From Thelephora terrestris (lineage: Eukaryota > Basidiomycota > Agaricomycetes > Thelephorales > Thelephoraceae), in the NCBI GenBank assembly GCA_015956445.1, contig WIUZ02000001.1:2418001-2482000 (forward strand): a stretch of 64,000 bases of DNA, written 5' to 3'. This document shows, in pieces, positions 46,355 through 58,083 of the stretch. The position numbers were made by a program, and so were the translations under genes. The notes beneath the pieces were generated by a model. That model was given only the letters and a program-made list of their open reading frames with translations, did not search any database and was not told the DNA's origin. Each line of letters starts with the position of its first letter. Positions within the stretch are counted from its first letter, which is position 1.

Positions 46355-47826
46355 AATACTGTATCAGCTCGAATGGCCATGCCTAGACCCTCCCAGCCGA
46401 CATTCCGGTTCAGGCCCGCCATCGAGATCCGGCCATTCACTCAAATGTACACGTGTCCTGCAGTGTAAATCTAAAGAAAAAGACGAGTTCGAAAAGGATC
46501 AAGCTGCTGTTCGGGACACCCACAGCAACCTCCCTATGTTCCAATCCACCTTCCCGGGGTTTCAGCGCATCAGATAAAGCTCCACCTCTGTCCCCACCTT
46601 CACTTTCCCCTTCCATTCGGCGAATAGCTCGGAACTGTGGGGGTTAACGGGCCCCGTTGCGGTTTCAAATTATTAAACGTCACACCGGTCCGTAGGCGCC
46701 AAGTCTATTGAACAATTTGCGCCATGCGCCAGAGGCGTGTTCATCTGTATACTGATCAAAGACGAAAGCTTTCACCATACTTTAAACGCGTGATCCCACG
46801 TCGGGTACACGATGCGTTAGGCACCCACGCGCTTCGCCTCTAGTCCTGCACCCATCGTCAAATTTTGACAACTGAATTAAAGCCTAGACCTGGAGGTAGA
46901 CCCATCAGCGAGCCTCGCACGACAAAGCGGGGGGATCTAGTGTCACATTCCAGATGCCCACCCCAAACGCGCTCCGGACTGTCCAAGCGTCCTAACCGGA
47001 TCTCCGCTGGCGAAATCCTCATAAACTCCATCGAAAAGGACAAGGCCTCTCCCTCCAATTCAAACGTCGGCGGTTGCGCTCCACTAGTCCCGCGTCGGGC
47101 CCACTATTGTGGGGTTACCGGGGCAAGCGTGGAGGGACCATGACTGATCCGTGCTGGCATTTTGGAACCCCGTGAGAGGGCGGGGAAAGTCTCGTAACAG
47201 GGATATAACCCCACTTCATTAGAAACCGTATGATGCGCGCACGCAAGGGTCGGAAGCGTGGATTAATGAAAACAACGAGTTAAAACTTACCTTAGTACAC
47301 AGGGACTCTGGTGCATTCCAGTTCCCATTAAAGTGACGGTACTTGTAGGTAAAGAGGCCCCGATCTAGTTCGCTCCCGCCACATAAACGGCCCGCACTCC
47401 AGTATAACTCTATTCATGTGAGGTCAGGAGAGCCTTCCCAAAATAGAAGTATGGCTGCCGCCCTCAAGCAGGGTACTTACTCATAACCGTGAAGTGGATC
47501 ATTCGTCAATCGAGGGACTGCTTGATGCATGATGATCCACCCAGAGTGACGTGTATCAGAAACAGGGAATGCATTCCGGTTAATAAGTTTGTGACATGCC
47601 TTCTGCAAGCTTCTGCACCGCGACTAGTCTCCACGGCTCGCCTTTGGATGTCAGGCCAATCTTCCGGAGAAAGGCCCCAAACGTCAATCCCTTGGTCTGA
47701 CGCTGACGACCATGTTCGGGCTTGGGATTCACGTCTTCAACGGTGACCTCACGGTAGGGCGACGACCGTTGATGCCGACGGCAAGTGGCCTACAAGACGT
47801 TGCGAACGAGCGGCGGCGGCACTCAT
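46355..47826 (-). pseudogene. Aspartate aminotransferase pseudogene, nearly full length
   Basis: Minus-strand pieces match the intact enzyme at 8645-10191 in order: MSAAAARSQRLVGHLPS (against the SRVQQVVDHIVPP leader) from 47826; DVWGLSPED near 47690; DPLHGYE and AAAILLFWEGSPDL near 47480-47430; AGAN and GLFTYKYRHFNG near 47400-47330; LHACPGNPTIVGPTRD near 47125-47080; LVLFDGVYEDFASGDP near 47050-47000; SELFAEWKGKVKV near 46630; and VNGRISMAGLN near 46435-46400. Stops interrupt the LHAC segment, AGAN, GYE and the stretch before NGRIS, and the frame changes repeatedly. No intact lysine box is found. A GTAAGT after the HFNG segment sits where the intact gene has an intron, so this looks like a DNA-level duplicate, not a retrocopy. 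Confidence 0.75.
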
Positions 47827-48088
47827 GGCAGCACATGGGATTCAACGACCGTGTGTCCTGGGTAGAATCAATTTGGCCGGGGTTGAGCACGCGTTTTAAG
47901 GTTTGCGGAGAAGCGTAAAGCTTGGAACTTGAGGAGCTTGAGGCTCGAAGAGCGACATCTCGCTGACTTTATCTCCATCACCCATCCATTTCCACCTTCC
48001 CACGCTTGCTCATCCTCCTGTCTCAACACAACCGCATCGGAGTCGAAAATATTTTTCGCATAGTACAAAGATACAAGTTGTTAAAAAT

Positions 48089-49547
48089 TCAGACCCTTGC
48101 CTCCTTTTCCGCCTGGGTAAACTCTTCAATATAAGCCACCAGACGCTCGACGTCACTTTCCGTGACCGCGTTGTAGATCGAAGCGCGAATCCCTGTATGT
48201 GTCAGGCAAATTCGTCAGAGTCAATAAAAGACCAATGCAATCAATGACCCGTACCTCCGAGAGACCTTTTCCCAAATTATAGTCAAAGTTGTGAGAATGG
48301 CAGAGCAAAGTGTGATGGATTACGGACCTGTATCCTTTAAGAGATAACATTCCTCTCTGAGTCGCTCCGTCGAGGAATTTTTGCTCCAACTCTTTAGAGA
48401 CCAGCCCGTCCTGACCCAAAACCTCCCAGACGACATTCATCCAGCTCTCCGATCCCTCTTGAACCTTCCTCCTCAACACGCCAGCCTCCTCTCCCTCCTT
48501 CAAGACCCCATACAACTTCTCCTTCTTCCTCCTGTTCACTTGCTCGTAATGCGCCAATCCTCCTTCCTTTTCGATATTCTCCACCACCAATCCAGCGACG
48601 TAAATCGCAAACACCGATGGCGTGTTGTACACGCTATTGCTGTCCGCGATCGTCTTGTACGCAAGCGTCACAGGAATAGGCGCTGCACCAAGTTTCGCGG
48701 CAGCTTCCGCATCAACGAGGCAGTCCTGCCGTACGATGACGATCGTCAGCCCTGCAGGACCGAGGTTCTTCTGGGCTCCAGCGAAGATCACCGCATGGTC
48801 CGCCAGTCGTGGGATGGGGCGAGACATAAACGAAGAAGAGTAATCGCCGACGAGCGGAAGGAGGGGCTGGTTGCCTCCCCCTTCTTCGTTATCGGAATCG
48901 GGCGGGAAGAGCAGTCCGAACGGGAAAGATTGTGGAGACTTGAGGTCTTCAGAAAACTGGACCCCGTGCACCGTCTCGTTTTCGCAGTAATAGATCAACG
49001 CTGGTGGTGGAGGTCGGGTCCGTAGGTGGACGAGGGAAGAGGTGGTGTACGGGGAGAATTGATATTCGGCATGAGGTGGGATGTTATCGAAAGATTTTCC
49101 GTCCTTGGAGAAAGTCCTTGCGTCAACGACAACTTTGACATCTCCACCAACACCTCTCGGGCCAGTGCAAAGGCGTCTTGCCTCTTCCACAGCCTTCAGG
49201 CTCCAATTTCCTGTCAAAACGTACTCGAGTCTCCTCTCGTCGTCGGCAAGATCGGGGTACAACAATCTATGCCTCGCGAGCAAGTTGTATACGACAGCCG
49301 AGAACTGACCCGTCCCACCACCTTGTGTGAAGATGATTTTGTGGGTCGGGGGTACATCCAGCTGCTTGCGAATTCGCGCTTCGAGTTCCGCGAGGTAACC
49401 AGTGAACTCTTTGGCACGATGAGATATTTCTGCTATCCCAATGCCAGTGTTTTGGAAGTTGAGTAGGTTTGTGGCCGCCTCCTGGAGGGCAAACAGGGGA
49501 AGGGCAGATGGCCCGGCACCGAAATTGACTGCACGATCTTGAGACAT
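48089..49547 (-). CDS. SER1: Phosphoserine aminotransferase
   Basis: PLP enzyme of serine synthesis (3-phosphohydroxypyruvate plus glutamate). Start MSQDRAVNFGAGPSALPLFA at 49547; one long exon carries GIGIAEISHRAKEFTGYL, FTQGGGTGQFSAVVYNLLA, EYVLTGNWSLKAVEEARR, PLVGDYSSSFMSRPI, and the lysine box FAGAQKNLGPAGLTIVIVR, then PSVFAIYVAGLVVENIEKEG. A small acidic insertion (DSDNEEGGG) before NQPLLPLVGDYSS is typical of fungi only in part. The 3' end is split by two introns; the last exon reads GIRASIYNAVTESDVERLV, YIEEFTQAEKEARV, stop 48089. The enzyme looks complete, about 430 residues. Confidence 0.93.
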
Positions 49548-50253
49548 GAGGGAAGGATGAGAAGATTTGGAACCAAAACCGAGTCAAAAGTAACGAAGTG
49601 TTAGGTCTGATCCTGGTTCCCACGGACTTGAGTAGGAGCTCGGGTCGAGTGAGCTTGGGATTAGATTTTTACGTCAGTCAGACTCGGACAGAGTCCAGCT
49701 CACTTTCCGCTCTCTCTCCTGATGCAACGACCTTCAACGTTAACGCGACCTCCTTCACCCACCGAAATCGATCATCGCGAAATCTCGCGAAATCCTACCA
49801 GCGCCTCAAGCGAGATCAAACATGTCGTCATCGAGTCATTTCTCGGTACTTATCAGGAAACAAGAGATGTGCATTCAGAGTGTACAAGAGGTGATCGCAA
49901 AACAATCGGGAGATAACGAGGAGACTTCCACAGCTGAGAAATAAAAGACGCATGCATGCCCACGAGTGAGAGTAGCAGGTCGAGATACACGAAGGAATGA
50001 AGGATCGCTGAGGTCTGTTGATCGCACTGGAAAGGGGAGCCAAAAATGGGGGGGGGGGGGGAGGGGTAAAGCTAAGATGGTCAATTGATTGACTAGGGCG
50101 GAGCTATGTGAAGAATATGACAGCATGATTGTTCGTGGATTGAAAACGGGAGATAATGCGCGGTGTTGTAGATCGAGGAATGAAGACGAGATAAAGTACG
50201 AGTTAATAAATCACGGGAGACGAGGAAGATATGCAGAATTAACACAAGGATGA
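49548..50253. other. Intergenic with SER1 promoter and a poly-G tract
   Basis: About 700 bp upstream of the SER1 start. It holds a run of 14 G at 50048-50061 and no gene. It should contain the SER1 promoter and the 3' end of the hypothetical gene to the right. Confidence 0.5.
50048..50061. repeat. Homopolymer G(14) tract
   Basis: Uninterrupted run of 14 G followed by GAGGGG, G-quadruplex prone on the plus strand. It may be a sequencing or assembly weak point. Confidence 0.9.
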
Positions 50254-50924
50254 TCAGAAGGGCGCGGGGAGTAAACCTTGAAAACGAATTGCAGAAGGCG
50301 GCTCGATCTCTCGCGGTGGCGTCCGTGCGTCTCGAGAGGCATAATCCGACGAGGGAAATTGGACGGATGGATATGAAGGAGATGAAGAGGGTGTAAGAGG
50401 AAACGGCACAGAGCGCAACGAAGTCTTTCGACGACGGATACGGATTGGTCCAAGAGGTAAAGAACGATCGTCGATGGGGAGCTGAGATAAGTCAGCAACA
50501 TCCCACGCATTTGCCTGTGGGGCTGGTGCGTCCAAGATCGAAACCCAAGGCAAGCGGTCGAAGGCGCTGGGTCCGCGTGGATTGAACCCGATAGGGCAAT
50601 CTTGCCGGCGAGGCCGACGAGGAGACCGAGCGCCAGTGTGTGGGCACCTTCGCTTTCTTGGCGTATTACAAGTACATGATTTGGATACCTGGAACCCGAA
50701 GAGAAATGAGCGGGTGCCTGAGTAACGAGAAATTGGGATACGAACAGAATGCACTGGAGAGTTTGATGTTTTACAGTCGGAGAATGGTGATAAGAGCACA
50801 GATGTTGTCTGGCCGTTCGGTTAGGAGAGAGAACGCCACTACTAATTGAATGGTCACACACCTTTGCATGAGAAAGCTTGAGGGAGGAGGTGTGAGGCCT
50901 CTGAGGTGTTCTCGGAAGAGGCAT
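50254..50924 (-). CDS. Basic proline-rich hypothetical protein
   Basis: Two exons. ATG at 50924 reads MPLPRTPQRPHTSSLKLSHA, donor at about 50862, then after an intron of some 200 nt KRRCPHTGARSPRRPRRQDC, PIGFNPRGPSAFDRLPW, ILDAPAPQANAWDVADLSQL, IDDRSLPLGPIRIRRRK and a Ser/Pro tail ending FQGLLPAPF at 50254. The Arg/Pro-rich stretch could be a nuclear localisation signal and TP or SP sites are plentiful, but there is no known domain. The longer frame 50211-51323 overlaps it in another frame and is not convincing. Unknown function; exon 1 could be longer. Confidence 0.5.
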
Positions 50925-51393
50925 GAGTGGGAAGAGAGGGTGGAAAAGCGTGGAGGTGAATGAGTTGGGGGTAATAAATGGCTGTCGCGAGAATTTTACG
51001 CGCTTTGCGCGGAACGTGGCCCAGGGGTGGAGAACGCGAGGATGCCGGAAGGAGCAAGAGCGGGGGTGATATATATCTTTAATCAAGTGTGGGCATTGTC
51101 CAGCTTTAGCTGGTAAACAGTAGAGAATACCAGGGCAGGGCGACAGGACAAAGGTGCGAAAGGTGAACGAAGGTGAGGGGAGATATTTAAGGGTGGTCGC
51201 GACTAGTACCCGAGTTGGGTGGAAGGCACGAGGATGGGAGAGGGCGACAAAGGAGCGGGAGAAAAGAAGCGGAGAATTCCAAATCCAATGTGGCCGATTC
51301 CCACACACGAGGTTACCAACCACGTGATCTACGCTTAGCCAATCGCCCCGAATGCGAACGTAGCCAAACCGGGAAAGATTAGCAAGGGAAGAG
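50925..51393. other. Intergenic
   Basis: About 470 bp between the hypothetical gene and the 3' end of PRCC, both on the minus strand. CT-rich on the minus strand, as fungal promoters often are. No gene is seen. Confidence 0.45.
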
Positions 51394-52607
51394 TCAAAAA
51401 CCTGTGATTGGACAAAAATAAGCGGAGGGAAGGGGAAGAATCGAGGAAATTGACTTGCCGTATTTGTTGCCCGCCTCCTTTCGGTTTCGTCGGCCCTGGG
51501 CTATTCTCTCTTCGTAAGCATCTCGGTTTTGATACGCTTCGGTTAAGAGAGTCGCGAGTTGTCCTCTTGACCTTGCCCTCCCACTCAGTGCAGCTCCTTT
51601 GATATTCATTCGCGGTGCCGCATCATCATCTTTCGATTGCGTGAGAGCCTTCCTTTCTTCCTTCACCTGAATCTCCTCTCGAGCCTTGGCCATCTCTTCC
51701 ATCGCGTTTACTCCGGTCGCGTTCTCTTCAACGAGATCCTCGAAGCCCTTGATCTTGCCCTTCTCCAGATCCCGCACGTACTTGTCGTAGTCAGCCTGCC
51801 ACTTCTGACGGTATTTCTGATAGTATTCTGGCTCATAGGCAGCCCACGTCCCGGATGGAAGGCGGTAGTAACCAGGGTACTCGTCCTGTGGCGTGGGTTC
51901 TGGAGGCGCGAACTCTTCGATCTTTGGCGCTGAGGACATTGATGGTAGTGACGTCGGTAACGTCTTGCTTTGTTGAGTCGGTGGTTTGGGCGTCGATTGT
52001 CCTGCACGAATAAGGCGTTCAATGCACAAAGATATCGTCAGCGTATGGAAGCCACCGTACCCAAGGAGAAGAAATCAATAGCAGCAGTAGAAGGCACAAC
52101 ACGAGGGCGCGATGGACCAGGCGCAGTATCCTCAGTTGACACGTTGGCCTTCCCTCTCGTTATTGAGGCCGGCATGAACAGATTCGATTTCACGTCCGCG
52201 GCCGTGTCCGAGTCGTTATTTGTGGATTGGGGCGTTGAGTTGAATGAAAGGGCAGGTGCATTCCCGCCACCAAGAACACGTTCCGGTCGTGGGGGTTTCG
52301 TAGGTGCCTTCTGCTTCGGCGCAGGCAACATAGACAACAGACTCGATACACCAGCACCCTTTCCATCTGTACGTGCCTTCTTTGTCGGAGGCTGCTCATC
52401 CACATCGTCCCCTCCCTTCGGCTTCGGGAGGTCGATCGTAATCTTTTTTGGTCGTTTGGTCTGTTTCGGAGGTGGAAGGGAGACCCCAGATTTTGAACCA
52501 GTCTTCAGCCCCGTAGATAAAGGCTTGACTGTCGTTGTCGCAGTAGTCGTAGTCTCGACGTCGGAGTCGTCGTCGCTTCCACTGCCGTATCCTTCGACGC
52601 CGAGCAT
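51394..52607 (-). CDS. PRCC-family protein (mitotic checkpoint / splicing linked)
   Basis: Start MLGVEGYGSGSDDDSDVETT at 52607, the acidic opening typical of the family, followed by Lys/Pro-rich disorder (KRPKKITIDLPKPKGGDD) and AAIDFFSLG before an intron near 52050. The C-terminal domain reads PTPQDEYPGYYRLPSGTWAA, YEPEYYQKYRQKWQADYDKY, APRMNIKGAALSGRARSRGQ, LATLLTEAYQNRDAYEERIA. Its end, KYGF, is restored only by splicing out 51402..51458, which has a GC donor (GCAAGT) and CAG acceptor. Human PRCC also ends in KYGF, which supports this join. Nuclear, associated with splicing factors in animals. It is head to head with NUP133. Confidence 0.88.
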
Positions 52608-52714
52608 GACGATGGTGGTGGCTTGGATCGATTGAATTCGTCTTGTTGAAGTCGCGTGTTTTGCTTTACGCGTCGTGTTCGAGTTGACCTTTTGCCACAA
52701 CTCGAACGAAAATA
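52608..52714. promoter_or_regulatory. Bidirectional promoter region (PRCC / NUP133)
   Basis: Only 107 bp separate the two divergent start codons, so the 5' leaders and core promoters of both genes must share this space. It is pyrimidine-rich in parts, and I see no TATA box. Confidence 0.6.
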
Positions 52715-55700
52715 ATGGCGACCTTCCAGGGACCAACTCCGACCCCAAGGAGGAGCAGTAGGCTTGGTTCGCGTCCGCCAGGCTACTCGCCCCCAGTCGT
52801 TCAACCCCGCCGCCAAGGGCGAGCGATTCCGGGCGCTGGCCAGTCCAGCCGACTCCCTACCTCTCGTCTCACCACTCCCGCGCGAAACACCGCTCCAAAT
52901 CGTATCCCAGATGATATTTCAGTCTCCTCCGACGGTGCTGTTGGAATGGACGTGGACGAAGAAACCACTAGCTTGATCTTTGAACGCGCAATCCGGACAG
53001 AAACTGTTTTCGCAAAATCTCAGCAGCTCGCCGTGTCCTTCTACTCAAACCTCCCTGTAGAGGTCAAACAAATTCTCAAAAACCCAGGTGGGACCCTGCC
53101 CCACCCTCCGACCGGGTATGATCCCTAACACTCAACCCCCGCTCTTCCCCTAGACTTTTACCGAGATCCGTACAGTGGAGACGTCGACCCTTTGACGGGC
53201 TTCGCCCTCGTAGTGTCGGCGCAAACCTGTTTTGTATGGAATCACGCTCAAGTTCGTCGCCTTTTCCCAACCCTGGTGCGAAGCTGACCGTAAATTAAGG
53301 CCCTCTCAGGCACCCCGACCTGTTACATCTTCGCTTGTCCACCCTCGGATTCGGCCCCATTCCACGTCCTTATTCCAACCGGTCCAAATCGGGAACCGGG
53401 GTTGATCCTCGCTTCCATTCATGGTGAGCTTCGGCTGTGGGGCAGCATCGGAATTGGTCTAGCAGGGGGAGAACATTACTCGACGACTGAGCTACCCTTA
53501 CGGAGCGATGATGGCGAACTTTTGACAACCCTCTCGCGTATCGACGTGCGTGATTCGCTTGATCAAGACTTGACCGATATGAGAATTAACGTGAAAATCA
53601 GAGCCAAACTTTTGTGACATCAACTTCCTTTGGAAGACTATTCCGACTCACTTTGGGTTCTACAGGGGGAAAGTATCATCTGACCTCTCATGTGTTCTCT
53701 CAACCCCACTCTTCGTTGTCTCTCACTCGGATCTTCCCTCTGTGGTCTTCAAACTCGCAGACGGAGAGGGGATACATCAACTCTGTCGCGCTCGGAAATG
53801 CTACTCCCTCTGGTCGCGAGATTTGGGTCGCGGTGGACACTCGGATCCAGCTATGGAATTTAAGGTTCGAGGGCTACGAGGAGCTTATTTCTGAGGAAGA
53901 CCTCGGCGAGAGCATACGTGAGGCCATACAAGAATACACCCCCGCCACCTCGCGGAGGGGTTCCGGGGTTGAGTTGGACGTGGAGCTATTGGATATTGTG
54001 CTAGAGAGCTCGCCGAATGTCGTCCTGCTCGTTTCCTACGCGGGAACGGATGATGAGAACAGCATGATGATGTCCAACAACCCTAGGAGAATATACGCCC
54101 TCATAAGGTTCTCGTACACAGCCAACGTCTTCGCTGCTGAGTGTGCGACCGTTGTCCCGTACCAATCCGTTAGTGTGCCCTTCACTCCCCACCCTTTGAC
54201 GACTCACATCCCCATCCAGACATCCAGCTCTGGGGCGCCTATGCATCCCCGAATCCAATCCGTTCGTGGCGGGGCATTGGTTGCGATCCAATTCGGCGAT
54301 GCCATCGCTCTATGTGCTCGAGGTTCGACGTCCACTCTTTGGTTTTGTCCAACTGACTGACGTGACGTAGACACGGAGTACATGGACCGTCTGGAACTTC
54401 GAAATTCCACAGACAGGACGCTCGGCATAGGTGTGCTGCCGTCTGTAGGTGGAGAACTACTCGTCCTTACCGCTGCAACTATGATGAAGGTGTACGTCGA
54501 TATGGATCAAATCGCGAAGTTTGATCCAGAGTAAGGCTTTCACCTTTCTATGGGGCAATACGTTCTGAAGACATGAACCAGGACCGGGCGTGCGACGTTG
54601 ATCAAGTCAATCATGACCCAAGCCATCTTGTATGGCTCGAATCCCGACGTAGGCCAATTGTACATTCTCTTTCTCTTTATGGCTGAGACCATCCGTTCTA
54701 GAACCCTCTAAATTTCAGTTTCCCTCCGGAGATTGATGGAAACAGTCTGATGACTGGAGCAGAGCAGCTCAGCAAGGCTATATTGGAATCAGGTGAGGCA
54801 TGCGTTCATTGACCCTTTGGTACACAGGCTCATGGATTGCCTTCAGACTCTGAAATCATTCGTCCGAATCATGACCTCAACGCACATATGATGGGGAGGA
54901 AGGACAAATTGAAATTTTTAATCGAGTTCATCAACGATAACGCCGCTCTTTCGAAGGTGCGAGCGTTTGGATTATGCTGAAGAAATCTCGCGACTGAGAC
55001 ATCTGTAGATGTCCCAATCAAGTCGTCAGAGACTCTCTACCGATGCGGAGAAGCTGCACGCCGCTCATCAAGTCTGGTTGAGGCATAATGAGTTCCTGGC
55101 GTGAGTTTTTATCCCAATACCCGTTCTATTATCCAAAATCATCCTGACCTAATCCCATAGCGGTGGGAGCAGACGAAGCATCTTGTCAGACGCGGTTCAC
55201 GCGTACATGGAAGATATCGGAGAAGGCCATCACGATGACTTCATGAGAGCCTTCTTCCGCCTGAGGGTTCGAGACATCGGGGAAATCACATCTTGGATGT
55301 TGCCTATTCTGAACGGAGTCAAGGAAAAAGCCACCAGTTTACCTGCTCTGGGGCCGATATTGGCGGAAACCAATAGGATAGTTCTTGTTCGTCCTCTCTG
55401 CCTTTGTCCAGATTCCGGTACTGATCAGCGGTCGTCATTAGACGATTCTGACTTCTGCCATTGAATATAGGAAGTACAGCCTCGATTTGTACGGGGTAGA
55501 ACTCCCAGTGCATGACCCGTGGACCGCACAAATGCGCACGATCAATCAAGTGATCGAATTGTTTGAGCTCACCGCAGCCGTTGTGGTGGCCCACGGGGCA
55601 GGATCCTCCGACGCTCTGACTGAAGGGGTGATCAGGATGCAGCTGACGGAGTTGGCGTCTGTTCTCTTCAAATGTTGTTACGATCGACTAGAGTGGTTGA

Positions 55701-57267
55701 AAAGGTAGACGATGAATGTCACATTTGGCTTCTAGAATGAGAACTGACGGACGTGAGCAGCCCTCAAGCTTCCGGCGACAGCGCCGTAGACCGAGAAAGG
55801 GTCATATTGGGCGAACGGTTCGACCTGCTCCGACCGCAGGTCCTGAACACACTCCGCAAACTCGACCACGCGCAGTACGCGTTCCAGCTCGCGGAAGATT
55901 ACCTCGATTTTAGGAACCTAGCTTCCTTGTGTCACACCGATACCGTATACCCGCCCGAAAGCAACCCGAACGCCGCTAGGATTCAGACTTATATTGACAA
56001 ATTCAAGGAGGCGTTTACGACAGAGCTTTATCAGTGGTATATCGAGCATGGTAGGTCGCCGGTGTTGTGTTCCTGTGATAGATGAGGGCTGAAGTGAGAC
56101 CCAGGCGAGCTTAGGACATTGTTCGCGCAGGATAGGGTTTACGGCGAATATGTGGACAAGTTTTTCGCTGAGAATTCCCACCCCAACATCTCATGGATCA
56201 ATGACATTGGGAAACACCGGTACGGCGCGGCTGCCAACGCTCTCTTCGGGGAGGACAGGCGCGCTGCTGACCTGGAAACGAAACATGTGCGTCCGGCACT
56301 GAAATGTGATGGATGACATGGTAATTAATTGAGACCAAACCTTCTAGCTGATATTGAGCATTGGCAAGTTATGCCAGCTCGCTCAGATGCAGCACCACGA
56401 TGCCCCGATGGACAAGTCTGTGCTTGATGGTATTTGTTCTTTCATAGTTCCCAGCGACTTTGTTCTGAGAAAATTACAGCCTTTGATGACAGCCTGGACA
56501 CTGTCGCCGTCCAGGAAGATCTCATACTGCAATTCTCATCCGTGAAACCTCCGACAAAAGCAAAACAGTCCTTCGAGGCCCTGGTTGAGAACATTCTCAA
56601 GGTCAAGGCGACCAGGCTGGCTGGCCGGCAAGCTAATGCCGACGTATGTTTCCCATTTCCCACTTTTTTTTGCCTCTGGCCAATTCAAGACGGTTCCTCA
56701 GGTTTTCAAGCAGCTACTCCGTCAACTGTTAAGGTGCAAGGCCTTGTCCGACGAAGAACTCGTAGACTTGATTTCCTTGAAGGACAATGACGAAACTTTG
56801 GACGACTTTAACGTTGCGTTGCACATCTTGACGAAAGCGAAGGGTCTACCCGAGTCTCGCCAACTCCACGCATTCAGGAGCGTTTGGCGAAGGATATACT
56901 TACACGACGAGTGGGTTCTTGGGTCGTTTGTTTGCTAATAACCTCATGAACTCAACCTTTTCTTAGCTGGGACTCGATCCGGCAGACGATGGACGTGACC
57001 GACGACGAGCTTACTGAGAAGTACCAGAACACCGCGCTCTACGCAACCCTTGCATGCGGACCCAAGTACGTTCTCGAGCCGAGTCGCGCTTTGGTGATCC
57101 CTTCGACTGCGGATATTGCGTCGAGGTGGCCTGGACTACCCCCGGATCAGGTCGAGGCCCTGGAAAAGGATTATGCGATGGAGAGCCAGGCACTTGAGAG
57201 ACTTGAGCTAGAGAATGACTTCAAAAGGATAAGAGAACTTGTCGCTCAGGATGCCGAGAGGTTTTAG
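52715..57267 (+). CDS. NUP133: Nucleoporin NUP133
   Basis: Y-complex scaffold nucleoporin. Start MATFQGPTPTPRRSSRLGSR with a disordered basic leader, then the beta-propeller: FERAIRTETVFAKSQQLAV, YRDPYSGDVDPLTGFALVVS, GLILASIHGELRLWGSIGI, GREIWVAVDTRIQLWNLRFE, HPRIQSVRGGALVAIQFGDA. The helical C-terminal half begins near 54.8 kb (LKFLIEFINDNAALSK) and includes FMRAFFRLRVRDIGEITSWM and LGERFDLLRPQVLNTLRKL. The end reads WDSIRQTMDVTDDELTEKYQ, LACGPKYVLEPSRA, ending AQDAERF at 57267. More than 15 short introns over 4.5 kb, about 1,200 residues, the usual size. No missing part is evident. Confidence 0.9.
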
Positions 57268-57383
57268 ATCTTGTTAAAGCTGCTCTGTCCATTCCCTCTT
57301 CGCGAGTTTAAACAACCCGATATAAACTGTTTGGAATTGTCTCAACAGTGCTGCATCATTTAGTCCAATAAAGCGCCCTATCT

Positions 57384-57955
57384 TTACCGTAGCCCTATCT
57401 TCGACAAGAATTTTGCCAATTGTGTCCGTGCATCAAGCAAGATGATGTTCAAAGACCGTCGCCTCCAGGTCTCGTTGTAAGCCTCCAGCCGTGGACTCTC
57501 CTGAATCAGCCAATCTCGATAAAAGTTCGAGAGCACAAACTCCCTGTCCTGAGCCGTCGCTTTCTCCGGTAGCGCATCTAACGCTGCGGCTTTTGCAGCT
57601 TCAAACCGGTAGTTGTTCTGCGTTAAGAAGGTAAGATTCGCCGAGTCACTGGGGAGCCTAAGAAAGTGCACACATTCGTCCAGAACGCGCGATCAAATGC
57701 ATCCAGCTGAGTCTTTTGCAGGTTCACTTGGTAATCCTCAGAATTTTCGGCTTGTATGAACTCCTTGAGAGAGTAGGGGTGTTGGACTTTATCTCCGTAG
57801 GAAGTCGATGACGACGGGTCTTCTTGATGGTATATAGCGGGGCGAATGTTGGATATGGGGTCCGGAGGCCCCACTAGGTACTTTGTACATGCTGTCGAGT
57901 GGAACAGCCGAAGACGTGTGGCTGCTCGGAGCACAGTCGTGGTCGCGGAGGACAT
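57384..57955 (-). CDS. COA8: COA8/APOPT1 family, cytochrome c oxidase assembly
   Basis: Mitochondrial protein needed for complex IV assembly in animals. ATG at 57955 opens MSSATTTVLRAATRLRLFHS, a typical cleavable mitochondrial presequence. Then SNIRPAIYHQEDP, HPYSLKEFIQAE, QKTQLDAFDRAFWTN, a 56-nt intron, NNYRFEAAKAAALDALPEKA, VLSNFYRDWLIQESPRLEAY, NETWRRRSLNIILLDARTQL. This is the complete APOPT domain. The ending KFLSKIGLR stops at 57384. Converges on NUP133 (116 bp between stops) and diverges from the AIM34-like gene. It looks intact. Confidence 0.9.
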
Positions 57956-58083
57956 CACGGAATTAGCGGACACCGATCAATCTCGACGGATGCCGGTCAA
58001 CGGTTGGCATCGGTATGTCACGTGCATTTGCCCCCTCCATCTTCCGGCTTACCTGGTATTACCGCCACCTCGTGCATCCAGCA
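57956..58083. promoter_or_regulatory. Bidirectional promoter region (COA8 / AIM34-like)
   Basis: 128 bp between divergent starts of two genes both predicted to encode mitochondrial proteins, so they may be co-regulated. No TATA box is seen. Confidence 0.6.

Noticed and set aside
46105-46440. A 111-codon minus-strand frame starting MNGRISMAGLN
   Set aside because: It begins inside a motif that is near the C terminus of aspartate aminotransferase, so it is the tail of the pseudogene, not a gene.
48381-49025. A 214-codon plus-strand frame
   Set aside because: It is the antisense shadow of SER1, including its lysine-box exon.
50211-51323. A 370-codon minus-strand frame
   Set aside because: Low-complexity reading with no domain. 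Only its MPLPRTPQRPH segment is used, as exon 1 of the spliced hypothetical ending at 50254.
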